Positions 1-7,553 of a stretch of 59,155 nucleotides of DNA are shown piece by piece. The position numbers and the translations under genes are program-made. The notes under the pieces are model-generated. The model ran no database searches. It was not told the origin of the DNA and saw nothing but the letters and a program-made list of their open reading frames with translations. The stretch spans positions 1 through 59,155 of the forward strand of contig DATKGQ010000029.1 in the NCBI GenBank assembly GCA_035510715.1. The letters run 5' to 3'. The DNA is from DATKGQ01 sp035510715. GTDB taxonomy: Bacteria > Patescibacteriota > Saccharimonadia > Saccharimonadales > UBA4665. Positions within the stretch are counted from its first letter, which is position 1, and the number at the start of each line of letters is the position of its first letter.

Positions 1-187
1 TGACATGTCAAAGTGCTAGCTTGGATAGCGAGTTAAAAACTACTTTTATAGTAGTTAAACTCTAACTACCTGAGTTGCAAGACTAAAATAACACTTTATT
101 GCTAATAAGAAAATCGCTTACGCCTTCAGGTATGTGCGGTAGGGTTTGTATTAATTGATCAAATGGGATACCCGATAAATATACCTA

Positions 188-218
188 TTGACAGACCTAT
201 AGCGAATTGGTGTAGAAT
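188..218 (+). promoter_or_regulatory. possible promoter of the L,D-transpeptidase gene
   Basis: TTGACA at 188-193 is followed by TAGAAT at 213-218. The 19-base spacer is longer than the usual 17, so this is only a candidate. The start codon at 278 has a TGAGG-type ribosome binding site about 10 bases upstream, consistent with a roughly 50-nt leader. Nothing else was recognised in bases 1-277. Confidence 0.3.
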
Positions 219-277
219 AGACATGAGCATTTAAAAATCAAGACAAGAGACAAACATAAAAATGAGGCAAATATACT

Positions 278-1444
278 ATGGCTGGTGTCAATGCATATGC
301 CGGTAGGTTCGTCGGCAACGACTTCGTTCTACCAAAATCCAAACCAAAAAAAATTATAAATACTACTCCTTTAACCTATCGTGAAGCCCTACCTGTCATG
401 GCACCGGCTTTTGTGGGTTCGGTATCAGCCGAGAAATTCCGTCCCGGTGAAGCGATAATTGATTTCCTGGGCAGTAAACTGCTCCATATATTCTTAATCA
501 TTTTGCTTTGCATGGCTATTGTTGCAGCCGGATCAGTGGTAGCTGTTAGAAGCCATATTCTTACAACCATTAAGGTTTCGGCCACAGAAATTGAGCATCG
601 GTTGGCAGCAAAAATAAATAAATCAAGCAACTTCGTGCTGCCGCTCAATTCCGAGGTTGTCGAAACAAGTATTTTGTCTCCTGAAATGAATGCCATTGAG
701 AACCAATTAATTACTGTCAATGTCAGCGGGGTAATTGTTAACCCCAGTGCGGCTACTGTAGCCAGTTGGCTGACAACAAGTTCGGGGCCTAAAATAGATA
801 CAACCGTATTATCAGTTAATCAATCAGCAGTTACAACATATCTAAATTCTGTTATTCAGACATATGATCACCAACCGATTAATCAATTAACTGTTACCCA
901 CCCCGACGGAACGACTGCCACTATTATTAAAGGAGTAGACGGGATTAACTATTCTATTCAGCCGGGCTTGATCCACTCACTATCTAACCAGCTGCTATCG
1001 GCCAATGGCGCCAGCGCTATATTATCCAGCAGCTCATTACCTTTTAGCATTACTACCAAGCCGCCGTTTAATAAATTATTGGAGATAGATACCACAACTA
1101 AGCGAATGTATGCTTATCAGAACGGCCAGTTAGTTAATACTTTCCTGGTTACCGCCGGTGCCCCGGCTACACCGACACCGATTGGGCAATTCAAGATTTT
1201 TGCCAAGTATCCTGTCCAGAATATGACCGGTTATAATACCAATGGCACAACCTATTACCAACCCAATGTGCAATGGGTCAATTATTTTTACCAGGCTGAC
1301 GCGGTCCATGGAAATTACTGGCGGCCTTTAAGTTACTTCGGTAATATTAATAGCTCACATGGTTGTGTCGGTGTGGTAAACAGTGATGCTGAGTGGATTT
1401 ACAACTGGGCGCCAATCGGTACGACGGTCATTGTTCATCTATAA
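278..1444 (+). CDS. membrane-anchored L,D-transpeptidase (YkuD family)
   Basis: This protein should crosslink peptidoglycan stem peptides (3-3 links) or attach proteins to them, outside the membrane. It is 388 residues long. A cytoplasmic N-terminus of about 67 residues precedes one membrane helix (about 68-90). A middle region of about 145-240 resembles the domain often found before YkuD domains. The C-terminal YkuD domain ends in the catalytic motif SHGCVGV, with Cys363, His361 and the upstream His344 (HGNYW). The ATG at 278 has a TGAGG site at a suitable distance. The long cytoplasmic tail is rich in Lys and Pro. It begins a run of envelope genes on the plus strand. The family call is firm; the exact substrate is inferred. 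Confidence 0.9.
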   Translation: MAGVNAYAGRFVGNDFVLPKSKPKKIINTTPLTYREALPVMAPAFVGSVSAEKFRPGEAIIDFLGSKLLHIFLIILLCMAIVAAGSVVAVRSHILTTIKVSATEIEHRLAAKINKSSNFVLPLNSEVVETSILSPEMNAIENQLITVNVSGVIVNPSAATVASWLTTSSGPKIDTTVLSVNQSAVTTYLNSVIQTYDHQPINQLTVTHPDGTTATIIKGVDGINYSIQPGLIHSLSNQLLSANGASAILSSSSLPFSITTKPPFNKLLEIDTTTKRMYAYQNGQLVNTFLVTAGAPATPTPIGQFKIFAKYPVQNMTGYNTNGTTYYQPNVQWVNYFYQADAVHGNYWRPLSYFGNINSSHGCVGVVNSDAEWIYNWAPIGTTVIVHL

Positions 1445-1617
1445 TATTTATCCTTACGATAATCCGATTACTGGCAAAACTTGAAAATTAGTCTTTACCG
1501 ATTCAGATTCTATTCATACTTACATTTCGCGTATTAACTGATACAAATTAGCTCAATATTATTGCATTATCAGCTCATGTCGACTAAGCTTAAGCTTGTA
1601 TCGATTCATACAAAAAC

Positions 1618-2697
1618 ATGGATAACCAACCTCAACCTACATTGTCTCAAGGACAGAATCCGCAAATTCCCCAACCGGCTGGATCAACTAGTACCACGCC
1701 GCCGGTAAATAACTATCCACCCCAACCATCGACAAATCCGCTAAGCAATCCGGTAAGTCTGCCGTTGTCAAACGCTCCCTTGAATAGTGATCCGCAGAAT
1801 CCAGTCGTCGTCGGTGGACAGGACGTTAATTACGACATAGATTCTGATTCACATCATTTAAATTTATGGCTAATCTTTGCTGGTGCGGTATCTTTAATAC
1901 TTATCATCGGGGCAGCGCTTTATCTATGGTTCCTACCGACGCAATGGGCAAATTCGTACCTTAAAAGCATTAAGCCGCTCTACAAGCAGCAAGCCAGCCA
2001 AATGGCAGTTGTTTTTCAATCAACCGGACAACCCGTGTTTACCGGCATCAACACTCTTGCCAGCGACAATCAGGAACTCAGTAATATTAACAGCACGTTG
2101 GACAAAACGATAAATAGCACCGATGCGTTGAAGGCTAAAAACCATCTTACCGTTTTGCCGGGCACAACATGGTTGCATGCAGTTTCCTCGGCCAACTCCC
2201 AATATCAGGCAATGCAGCAATACCTATCAGATAGTCAGGCATTCTTAACAGACTATAAAACACAAGCTATCTACACTGAGCAGATTATTCAGGTTGGCCA
2301 GGTACAGTTACCACCGTTACTTAGCGATTTTGATTCAATAATAACCAGCGCTGCCGCTAACAATGAAGCTGAATTTATCACCGCAGAGCAGCAAACTAGT
2401 ACCGACCTCCAGAATTTTACAAATCAAGTTAAAAGTTTAAAGCCCTCAACCGATATGAAGCAATTTAATAATGAGTTACTCAATGACCTCAGCAGTATGA
2501 ATAGCAGCATTCAAAGTTTACAGTCAGCCTTACAAGGTAACATGAGCGTTAATATTACAGATTCATTAGCAGTGTTACAGTCTGCAGTCGATGATTTCGT
2601 CAGCTTACTAAATTCTAATCCGACAGCAAACATCCAGACAAGTTCGATGATCCATGATCAAATTATTATTCTAGAAGGAGAGCATCCGCTGCAATAA
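1618..2697 (+). CDS. single-pass membrane protein with Pro/Asn/Gln-rich N-terminus, unknown function
   Basis: I do not recognise this gene. It encodes 359 residues. The first 75 or so are rich in Pro, Gln, Asn and Ser and probably disordered in the cytoplasm. One membrane helix follows at about 83-107. The rest (about 110-359) is predicted to be outside, is rich in Gln, Ser, Asn and Leu, and looks mostly helical, like an extracellular helical bundle or coiled coil. There is no clear ribosome binding site just before the ATG. It lies 18 bases before the PrsW-type protease gene and could be co-transcribed with it. A surface or adhesion-related role is only a guess from the topology. Confidence 0.65.
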   Translation: MDNQPQPTLSQGQNPQIPQPAGSTSTTPPVNNYPPQPSTNPLSNPVSLPLSNAPLNSDPQNPVVVGGQDVNYDIDSDSHHLNLWLIFAGAVSLILIIGAALYLWFLPTQWANSYLKSIKPLYKQQASQMAVVFQSTGQPVFTGINTLASDNQELSNINSTLDKTINSTDALKAKNHLTVLPGTTWLHAVSSANSQYQAMQQYLSDSQAFLTDYKTQAIYTEQIIQVGQVQLPPLLSDFDSIITSAAANNEAEFITAEQQTSTDLQNFTNQVKSLKPSTDMKQFNNELLNDLSSMNSSIQSLQSALQGNMSVNITDSLAVLQSAVDDFVSLLNSNPTANIQTSSMIHDQIIILEGEHPLQ

Positions 2698-2715
2698 TGC
2701 TCTGACATACAAGCG

Positions 2716-3486
2716 ATGTACATTGTAATTCTCAGCTTCATTGCCCTCAGCAGTCTCCTGATATGGTACCTGCTGAAACACGATCACGGCCGTAAACTTC
2801 CGATTGGATCGCTCTGGCTGGCATCCGGTTTTGGAATAATAGCAGTTACCCTGGCTTGGTATCTGGAACAATGGCTACTTCCTAAAGATTTTGCGGTAGC
2901 TTCACATAGTGCGGGCTTGGGATTGACTTTTTTACTTTTTCTCGCTGTAGGGTTTTTGGAGGAGGGAGTAAAATTTTTACCGTTAGCTGTATTTATCTAT
3001 CGTAAACCTTATTTCAAAGAACATACTGATGGCGTTATTTATTTTGCTATTTGCGGACTTACTTTCGGTTTAAGCGAGAATATACTCTACACCGTATCAT
3101 TAGGGGCTAAGGCGGGGATTGTCCGACTTGTATTAACTCCTTTCTTCCATGCCGCGGCTACCAGCATACTTGGCTACTATCTTGTCAGTATGAAAATCAA
3201 TCATAAAGTTAGATTAAAATTCGTTTTGGCATGTCTTTTAGTGCCGGTCATGCATGGTTTATATGATTTTGGTTTATCATCAGGCAAGCTCCAATTGGGA
3301 GTTTTGTCATTTATGATAACGCTCCTGTTCAGTTTGGGTATATTTCTTTATTTCATGTCGGCTAATGACCTTGATAAAGCAGCCTTAGCGCGTGCCACAG
3401 CATGCCCTAATAACTTCTGTAAATATTGCGGCAGACCGAATATCAGGCATGCTCCGTTTTGCGAATACTGCGGGCATCATCTATAA
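2716..3486 (+). CDS. PrsW-family intramembrane metalloprotease with C-terminal zinc ribbon
   Basis: PrsW-type proteases (CPBP/PrsW superfamily) cut membrane substrates; Bacillus PrsW cleaves an anti-sigma factor. The 256-residue protein has about seven or eight hydrophobic segments and all signature motifs: EEGVK (Glu82, Glu83, Lys86), SENILY (Glu121), FFHAAAT (His145) and MHGLYDF (His180). After the last helix comes a short treble-clef/zinc-ribbon tail with two CxxC pairs (CKYCG and CEYCG). The zinc ribbon is an addition to the core family and may bind a partner. The next gene starts with a similar zinc ribbon, which suggests the two proteins work together. The substrate is unknown. Confidence 0.85.
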   Translation: MYIVILSFIALSSLLIWYLLKHDHGRKLPIGSLWLASGFGIIAVTLAWYLEQWLLPKDFAVASHSAGLGLTFLLFLAVGFLEEGVKFLPLAVFIYRKPYFKEHTDGVIYFAICGLTFGLSENILYTVSLGAKAGIVRLVLTPFFHAAATSILGYYLVSMKINHKVRLKFVLACLLVPVMHGLYDFGLSSGKLQLGVLSFMITLLFSLGIFLYFMSANDLDKAALARATACPNNFCKYCGRPNIRHAPFCEYCGHHL

Positions 3487-3526
3487 TGCCAATCAGTAAT
3501 ACTAGTTAACAAAAATATAAACAAAT

Positions 3527-4504
3527 ATGATTTGCCCAAACTGTCATCAAGAAATAAGCTCAAATGCAGCTTTCTGCGGGAATTGCGGCTTCCGGTTAGG
3601 AAACAGCCAAACCGCCCAAAATAACGACCAAGCAGCATCGGATATACAACCTCAAATAGCAGTAATTCCGCCATTATCTCAGACAAACCCTGCAGCTGCC
3701 CAACAGCCAGCTTTTCAGCCTGTTTATGCGGGAGCTAATGGAGCAGCCGTGAGTCAAGCCGTAGCTCCTCCACCATTTAACGCGGAAGCAGTTGATGATG
3801 GATCGCGCGAGAACAGTAAGGCTGTAATTGCTTTTGTGCTAGGTGTTCTTGGTTGTGTTGGCTGGTTAATACCTATCGTTGGTGTTGTCCTCGGGGTATT
3901 GGCAATCGTTTTTGGTACTATGGCCTTAAAATCTCAACGACGTGTTCTGGCAATAATCGGAATGGTACTGGCGGTACTGGTTATGGCAGTATCTATATTC
4001 TTTTGGGTCAGAACCGCAGAAAATGTCCTCAAATCCAAATCTTCGCCTTTATCCGGATTAACAACCCAAAGTACCAGCAGCTCAAACCAAACAATAACCT
4101 CACCTTGTTATATAACAAAGATTCCCTCTAACATGATGGTTACCCAGACTTCCGGCAGCTGTACTTTTGACGCCGTGAACAATAAAACCGGCGAAGAATA
4201 TGTAGTTAAGGTGTTACAGGTCCCTGGACTATCAACGGCCAATCTAGCGCAAGTTGCCCAGTTAGACGCCAAAAATACCGTTAATATATCACCCGGTAGT
4301 TCAATATCTAGTGAGCGAACCAATACTTTTGCCGGCAGCCCGGCTTATCTGGTTTATATAACAGATACTAAACACAACGCTGAAACTGTCGATTATGTCT
4401 TCGACACGACACAGCAAGGGAATATCGTAGTCATAGCGCATCTTCAGGTCAGTGGTAAGATTACAGATCTGTCAACCATTGAAAATAATTGGGCTTGGCA
4501 ATAG
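3527..4504 (+). CDS. zinc-ribbon, DUF4190-like membrane protein with extracellular domain
   Basis: The 325-residue protein starts with a zinc ribbon (CPNC ... CGNC within the first 25 residues). A Pro/Ala/Gln-rich linker follows to about residue 90. Two adjacent hydrophobic hairpin segments (about 100-160) match the DUF4190-type pattern. A C-terminal region of about 160 residues is predicted to lie outside, begins with a Ser/Thr/Gln-rich linker and contains two cysteines. The gene follows the PrsW-type protease by 40 bases, and both carry zinc ribbons. A possible TATAAA box at 3516-3521 ends five bases before the ATG. The molecular role is unknown. Confidence 0.65.
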   Translation: MICPNCHQEISSNAAFCGNCGFRLGNSQTAQNNDQAASDIQPQIAVIPPLSQTNPAAAQQPAFQPVYAGANGAAVSQAVAPPPFNAEAVDDGSRENSKAVIAFVLGVLGCVGWLIPIVGVVLGVLAIVFGTMALKSQRRVLAIIGMVLAVLVMAVSIFFWVRTAENVLKSKSSPLSGLTTQSTSSSNQTITSPCYITKIPSNMMVTQTSGSCTFDAVNNKTGEEYVVKVLQVPGLSTANLAQVAQLDAKNTVNISPGSSISSERTNTFAGSPAYLVYITDTKHNAETVDYVFDTTQQGNIVVIAHLQVSGKITDLSTIENNWAWQ

Positions 4505-4513
4505 AGTATTGAC

Positions 4514-4759
4514 ATGAGAAAACACACAGTTCACAAAATTTTAACAATTATGGTACTGCTCGCGGCGTTTTGTATTCCTTTTTATATCGAGCGAAGCCAA
4601 ATATCCTCTTTCAATGACAACGCTTATATGGTTGGCGCTGTAATAAATAATAATAAGGTATCGTCTTCCCTATCTTCGCAGGACAAACCGGCTGATAACC
4701 AAATCAGTGTGTGGGCTAATGCTGCTGGCAGTACATTTGTTGATGCTCCGGCAAATTAG
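4514..4759 (+). CDS. small signal-anchored or secreted protein, unknown
   Basis: An 81-residue product starting 9 bases after the previous stop, so probably the last gene of the same unit. The first 28 residues are a basic start plus a hydrophobic stretch (about 8-24), which fits a signal peptide or membrane anchor. The remainder is polar, rich in Asn, Ser and Asp, with no cysteines. No family is recognised. The close spacing and the signal sequence are the main support for it being a real gene. Confidence 0.5.
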   Translation: MRKHTVHKILTIMVLLAAFCIPFYIERSQISSFNDNAYMVGAVINNNKVSSSLSSQDKPADNQISVWANAAGSTFVDAPAN

Positions 4760-4944
4760 CTAATATTTTGCTGTCTCGAGTGATATTGCCTGGATGCAAA
4801 TCTACCTTATGAAAGCACTTTTTATCTGTAAACAGTTAGTTTAATGTCCAGCTCACCTAAACGGCTTAACATATTTTTTACAGTAACCTATAAAGATCTT
4901 TTTGCCAGTTTTACCGTTGTTATTGATGCCGCGGTTTCGGGGGT

Positions 4945-6585
4945 TTAAGGAACAGTTGTCGTTGTTGTGGAGCTAGTGCTTGTTGAAGTGGATCCGGCCA
5001 CTGGTATAAAGTTTAACTGGTTATCGATGATTTGCAGATTATATTTGGGCGTTATGTTAGCCAGGGGTTCTGGGTCAACTTGTTCGCCAACAACTTCATC
5101 GTTATCAAGCGTTACGCCAACTGTTTTAGACGATTCCACGGTTGCGCCGGATGGATAGGATATTGGTCCGCTGAAGATTGCAGAATTTAAAGTTGTATCG
5201 GGGTTACTTGGGTAAAATGTCAGATCACTACCTTGCGCATTTAAGACGTTTATCTGCCCAGGCTGATAGGCGTCATAATAACCGATCATTATGCTGTTAT
5301 CCGGAGCTATTGAGATGATCGGATTATTTATTGCTAAAACCGCATTTTCATCATCTCCACCACCCTTATCCAAAAAATTAACTAAAACCGTACCATTAAC
5401 GACCGTGTGCGGAACATTTGGATTGGCAAACTGCAGTTCTGCCTGATGTACTAGGAAACCAATTGACGAACCACCTTCTCCAGGAATTAGTGAACTGCTA
5501 GGAACAATATTGAATGTTTTAGTTAACTTTGGTTCCGTCCAATTAAATCCGCAGGCAGCCGAAGTATTGCTCCAGTCAAAGTCCGGGAATGCTCTTTTCA
5601 TGCTTTCTAGATTTGCTGACGGATCAGTACTGTTATTAAACTCGGCTGGATTAACCTGCCCTGGTAGTTTTACAAAAGACCAGAACACTGACTCTGGTCC
5701 TATTAACTTTGGCTGACCGTTTATTTCAACCACGCCTTGAGCGCCACTATCTCCAAAGCTGCAAACAGCATTGTCTTTATCCTTTTTAATAGCCCAGACT
5801 AGTGCATCAAGTACGGCTCCATCGTCCACACCAGTAGTCATCTTACCGACGTAGGTCATTGGGAATTCCTGAACGGTCATAACACTAGCTTGGGTCTCAT
5901 CTTGGTTAACTGGCCAGCCACGCAATACTCCAGTTGATTCACCCGGTATTAATGCATTAACTTCAGCGGTAGTAATGTGTTCCTGGAGATATCCTTCGCG
6001 AGCCTGTACGGCCGTATAGCCAGGTAAAATACCCAAGAACTGGTCATTTTCATAAGCGTTTATGTCTATAACTCCCCGTGAAATTTGGCCGATCGGTGTG
6101 AGATCGTTGCTCGAAGTCCCAGTTTTAGCAATTTGTGGTGGTTTAACTGTGTAGCTGTTCCTGTCTGAACCCACTTCATAGGTAGTACCTAGCCAATAAA
6201 GATTAGCTGGTGCGTTTTTTAAATAGCCGCAATGAGCAGCCGAAGCTACTGCTACCGCCGGTTTGTCTTGCTTGCCATTCATGTGGATTAGCATACCCGT
6301 GCAGCCAGCACCGTCGATATAGACAGTGTTTTGATTTAGATATTGCTCAATACTAGCTGATACTTCTGATGTAGATTCTGGCTCATTTGCTATGTTAGGG
6401 TTGTTGGCTGGTAATAACCCGGCTACTTCGGACCCGGCTACTGATACTGTAACAGCTGTAGTATTTGCTGGAGAGGATTCATGACTAGCAGTAGCATATT
6501 GACCAATCAAGGACGCCGAGGCAAGCCCAACACCTGCAACAGCTTTGGCAAAAGGATGATGTGATTCTGGGGTATTTTCTTTCAT
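4945..6585 (-). CDS. secreted trypsin-like (S1/PA clan) serine protease
   Basis: A 546-residue exported protein with chymotrypsin-fold signatures. After a signal sequence of about 37 residues, the catalytic His motif is SAAHCG (His118, Cys119) and the catalytic Ser motif is CSFGDSGAQG (Ser280). Asp174 is a candidate for the third triad member. Cys95/Cys119 match the usual disulfide around the active His. The Ser motif is GDSGA and not the usual GDSGGP. The protease domain is followed by about 230 residues that look like a beta-rich domain, ending in a Ser/Thr-only tail of about 16 residues, probably flexible. It is a single gene with its own promoter, convergent with the preceding gene. It could act on host or neighbouring-cell proteins, which is inference. 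Confidence 0.75.
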   Translation of the reverse strand: MKENTPESHHPFAKAVAGVGLASASLIGQYATASHESSPANTTAVTVSVAGSEVAGLLPANNPNIANEPESTSEVSASIEQYLNQNTVYIDGAGCTGMLIHMNGKQDKPAVAVASAAHCGYLKNAPANLYWLGTTYEVGSDRNSYTVKPPQIAKTGTSSNDLTPIGQISRGVIDINAYENDQFLGILPGYTAVQAREGYLQEHITTAEVNALIPGESTGVLRGWPVNQDETQASVMTVQEFPMTYVGKMTTGVDDGAVLDALVWAIKKDKDNAVCSFGDSGAQGVVEINGQPKLIGPESVFWSFVKLPGQVNPAEFNNSTDPSANLESMKRAFPDFDWSNTSAACGFNWTEPKLTKTFNIVPSSSLIPGEGGSSIGFLVHQAELQFANPNVPHTVVNGTVLVNFLDKGGGDDENAVLAINNPIISIAPDNSIMIGYYDAYQPGQINVLNAQGSDLTFYPSNPDTTLNSAIFSGPISYPSGATVESSKTVGVTLDNDEVVGEQVDPEPLANITPKYNLQIIDNQLNFIPVAGSTSTSTSSTTTTTVP

Positions 6586-6615
6586 AGTTTTTATTTAAAT
6601 AAAGTGATCAATATA

Positions 6616-6644
6616 TTATTAGCATATGCTTGATTATTTGTCAA
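6616..6644 (-). promoter_or_regulatory. sigma-70-type promoter of the serine protease gene
   Basis: On the minus strand TTGACA (6639-6644) is separated by exactly 17 bases from TAATAA (6616-6621). The bases just before the -10 box read TGC, giving an extended -10. The predicted start of transcription is near 6609, about 24 bases before the ATG at 6585. Confidence 0.7.
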
Positions 6645-6647
6645 TAT

Positions 6648-6717
6648 TTGACATAAACTATACTCTGTTTTAACTGTGGCTATGTCTTCATCCGTTATCT
6701 GCGGTATTGCCAGCTAG
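6648..6717 (+). pseudogene. possible decayed copy of the ychF promoter and first codons
   Basis: A short reading frame at 6682-6717 reads MSSSVICGIAS then stop. It resembles the N-terminus of YchF encoded at 7554 (MSSSIFCGIVG); about 23 of 33 bases agree by eye. TTGACA at 6648-6653 and TAACTG at 6671-6676 lie 17 bases apart just upstream, so the promoter layout is also like that of a leaderless gene. An open frame without a start continues to about 6808 with no recognised family. The similarity is short and could be chance. Confidence 0.25.
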
Positions 6718-6839
6718 CAACCATACCATTCATTATCTTCTTTGATATGCTCGAATTAGATAAAAGAACTCGTGGCTACTTACCTGAATTTATAAAAGAC
6801 ATATAAATAGACTCTGGTAGCGGGCGTTAAGGGCTATGC

Positions 6840-7229
6840 TTAGATATTAGCCAACTTCAAATCCGGTACATAGTCAAAATCATCATCAAGCGTGAGAAGA
6901 ACACTGTCGTGCTCTAATGCTATTGCAGCAATCCACATGTCATTCGTGCCAATTGGCTTACACCTTTGACGAAGCTTACTATATATTTTGGCAAACAACG
7001 TAGTGGTTGTGTTAGTAATAGTTACTATGTCTACATTGGGGCTATCAAGAAATTTTTGTAGAAGCACTTCATTGTCCTTCCGTTTACTTCCTAAGGCAAA
7101 GCCAGCGCGTAGTTCACCGACAACGATTAATGGAACAATAATTTCATTATCTTTAAGAAACCATTTGCGTAGTCGAATATCTCCGCGATTAAACTCAGAA
7201 TATGCGCTCGTGTCTAGTACAAATATCAT
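6840..7229 (-). CDS. vapC: PIN-domain ribonuclease toxin (VapC-like)
   Basis: The 129-residue protein is a complete PIN domain. The four acidic metal-binding positions are visible: Asp6 (VLDTS), Glu39 (VGEL), Asp97 (TNDMWIAA) and the Asp115-Asp117 cluster near the end. VapC toxins cut RNA, most often tRNA, when not bound by their antitoxin. The gene overlaps the upstream antitoxin-like gene by 4 bases, the standard arrangement of translationally coupled toxin-antitoxin pairs. The RNA target cannot be told from the sequence. Confidence 0.85.
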   Translation of the reverse strand: MIFVLDTSAYSEFNRGDIRLRKWFLKDNEIIVPLIVVGELRAGFALGSKRKDNEVLLQKFLDSPNVDIVTITNTTTTLFAKIYSKLRQRCKPIGTNDMWIAAIALEHDSVLLTLDDDFDYVPDLKLANI

Positions 7230-7477
7230 TTCCAGAGTTTTTTATCTACTTGGGATAAATTATTAATGGCTTCGTCAAATTTCTCGTCAAGCGTATTTTT
7301 ATTGTATAGCCAGTCAAAACTATCATCTGAAGGTATTTCAGTAGTACCAAAGGTTTGTAATAATAGTAAATCGATAACAGTTTGATTGAATGATTTACCG
7401 GTTTGTTTTGAGCGTTTTCGAATAACTTTATCGACTGGCAGCGGAATATTTCGAATTGTGTATTGTATCTTTGTCAT
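7226..7477 (-). CDS. vapB: antitoxin of the VapBC-type pair (ribbon-helix-helix-like)
   Basis: The product from the ATG at 7477 is 83 residues. Its first half (MTKIQYTIRNIP, then KVIRKRSKQTGKSF) looks like a ribbon-helix-helix DNA-binding domain, and the acidic C-terminal part should wrap the toxin. A longer frame starts at 7507, but that ATG lies inside the -35 box of a good promoter, and the transcript is predicted to begin at 7477. The start is therefore placed at 7477 and the mRNA should be leaderless. Two 10-bp palindromes around the promoter are candidate sites for autoregulation by the VapBC complex. Confidence 0.75.
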   Translation of the reverse strand: MTKIQYTIRNIPLPVDKVIRKRSKQTGKSFNQTVIDLLLLQTFGTTEIPSDDSFDWLYNKNTLDEKFDEAINNLSQVDKKLWK

Positions 7478-7512
7478 GTATACATAGTATTCTGTGCCTA
7501 CATGCATGTCAA
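7476..7512 (-). promoter_or_regulatory. vapBC promoter with two palindromic operator candidates
   Basis: On the minus strand TTGACA (7507-7512) and TACTAT (7484-7489) are 17 bases apart, and the -10 box ends 6 bases before the vapB ATG. ATGTATACAT (7476-7485) and ACATGCATGT (7500-7509) are both perfect 10-bp palindromes with centres 24 bp apart. One overlaps the -10 box and start codon, the other the -35 box, which suits repression by a ribbon-helix-helix antitoxin. Confidence 0.65.
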
Positions 7513-7538
7513 TACTAACTATAATTACCCGGCTGAAC

Positions 7539-7547
7539 TGTTAGAAT
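7539..7547 (+). promoter_or_regulatory. extended -10 promoter of ychF
   Basis: TGTTAGAAT is an extended -10 box (TG at 7539-7540, TAGAAT at 7542-7547). It ends 6 bases before the ychF ATG, which predicts a leaderless transcript; no ribosome binding site is present. No good -35 box is seen. Confidence 0.55.
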
Positions 7548-7553
7548 ATAAGT

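Noticed and set aside
1579..1608. SalI, two HindIII and a ClaI site within 30 bases before the gene at 1618, looking like a vector polylinker
   Set aside because: The order and spacing do not match a known polylinker, the flanks read continuously as native DNA, and AAGCTTAAGCTT is simply a palindrome.
6718..6808. Open frame on the plus strand ending LDKRTRGYLPEFIKDI
   Set aside because: No start codon after the in-frame stop region, no ribosome binding site and no family resemblance; it may be the tail of the decayed segment but cannot be supported.
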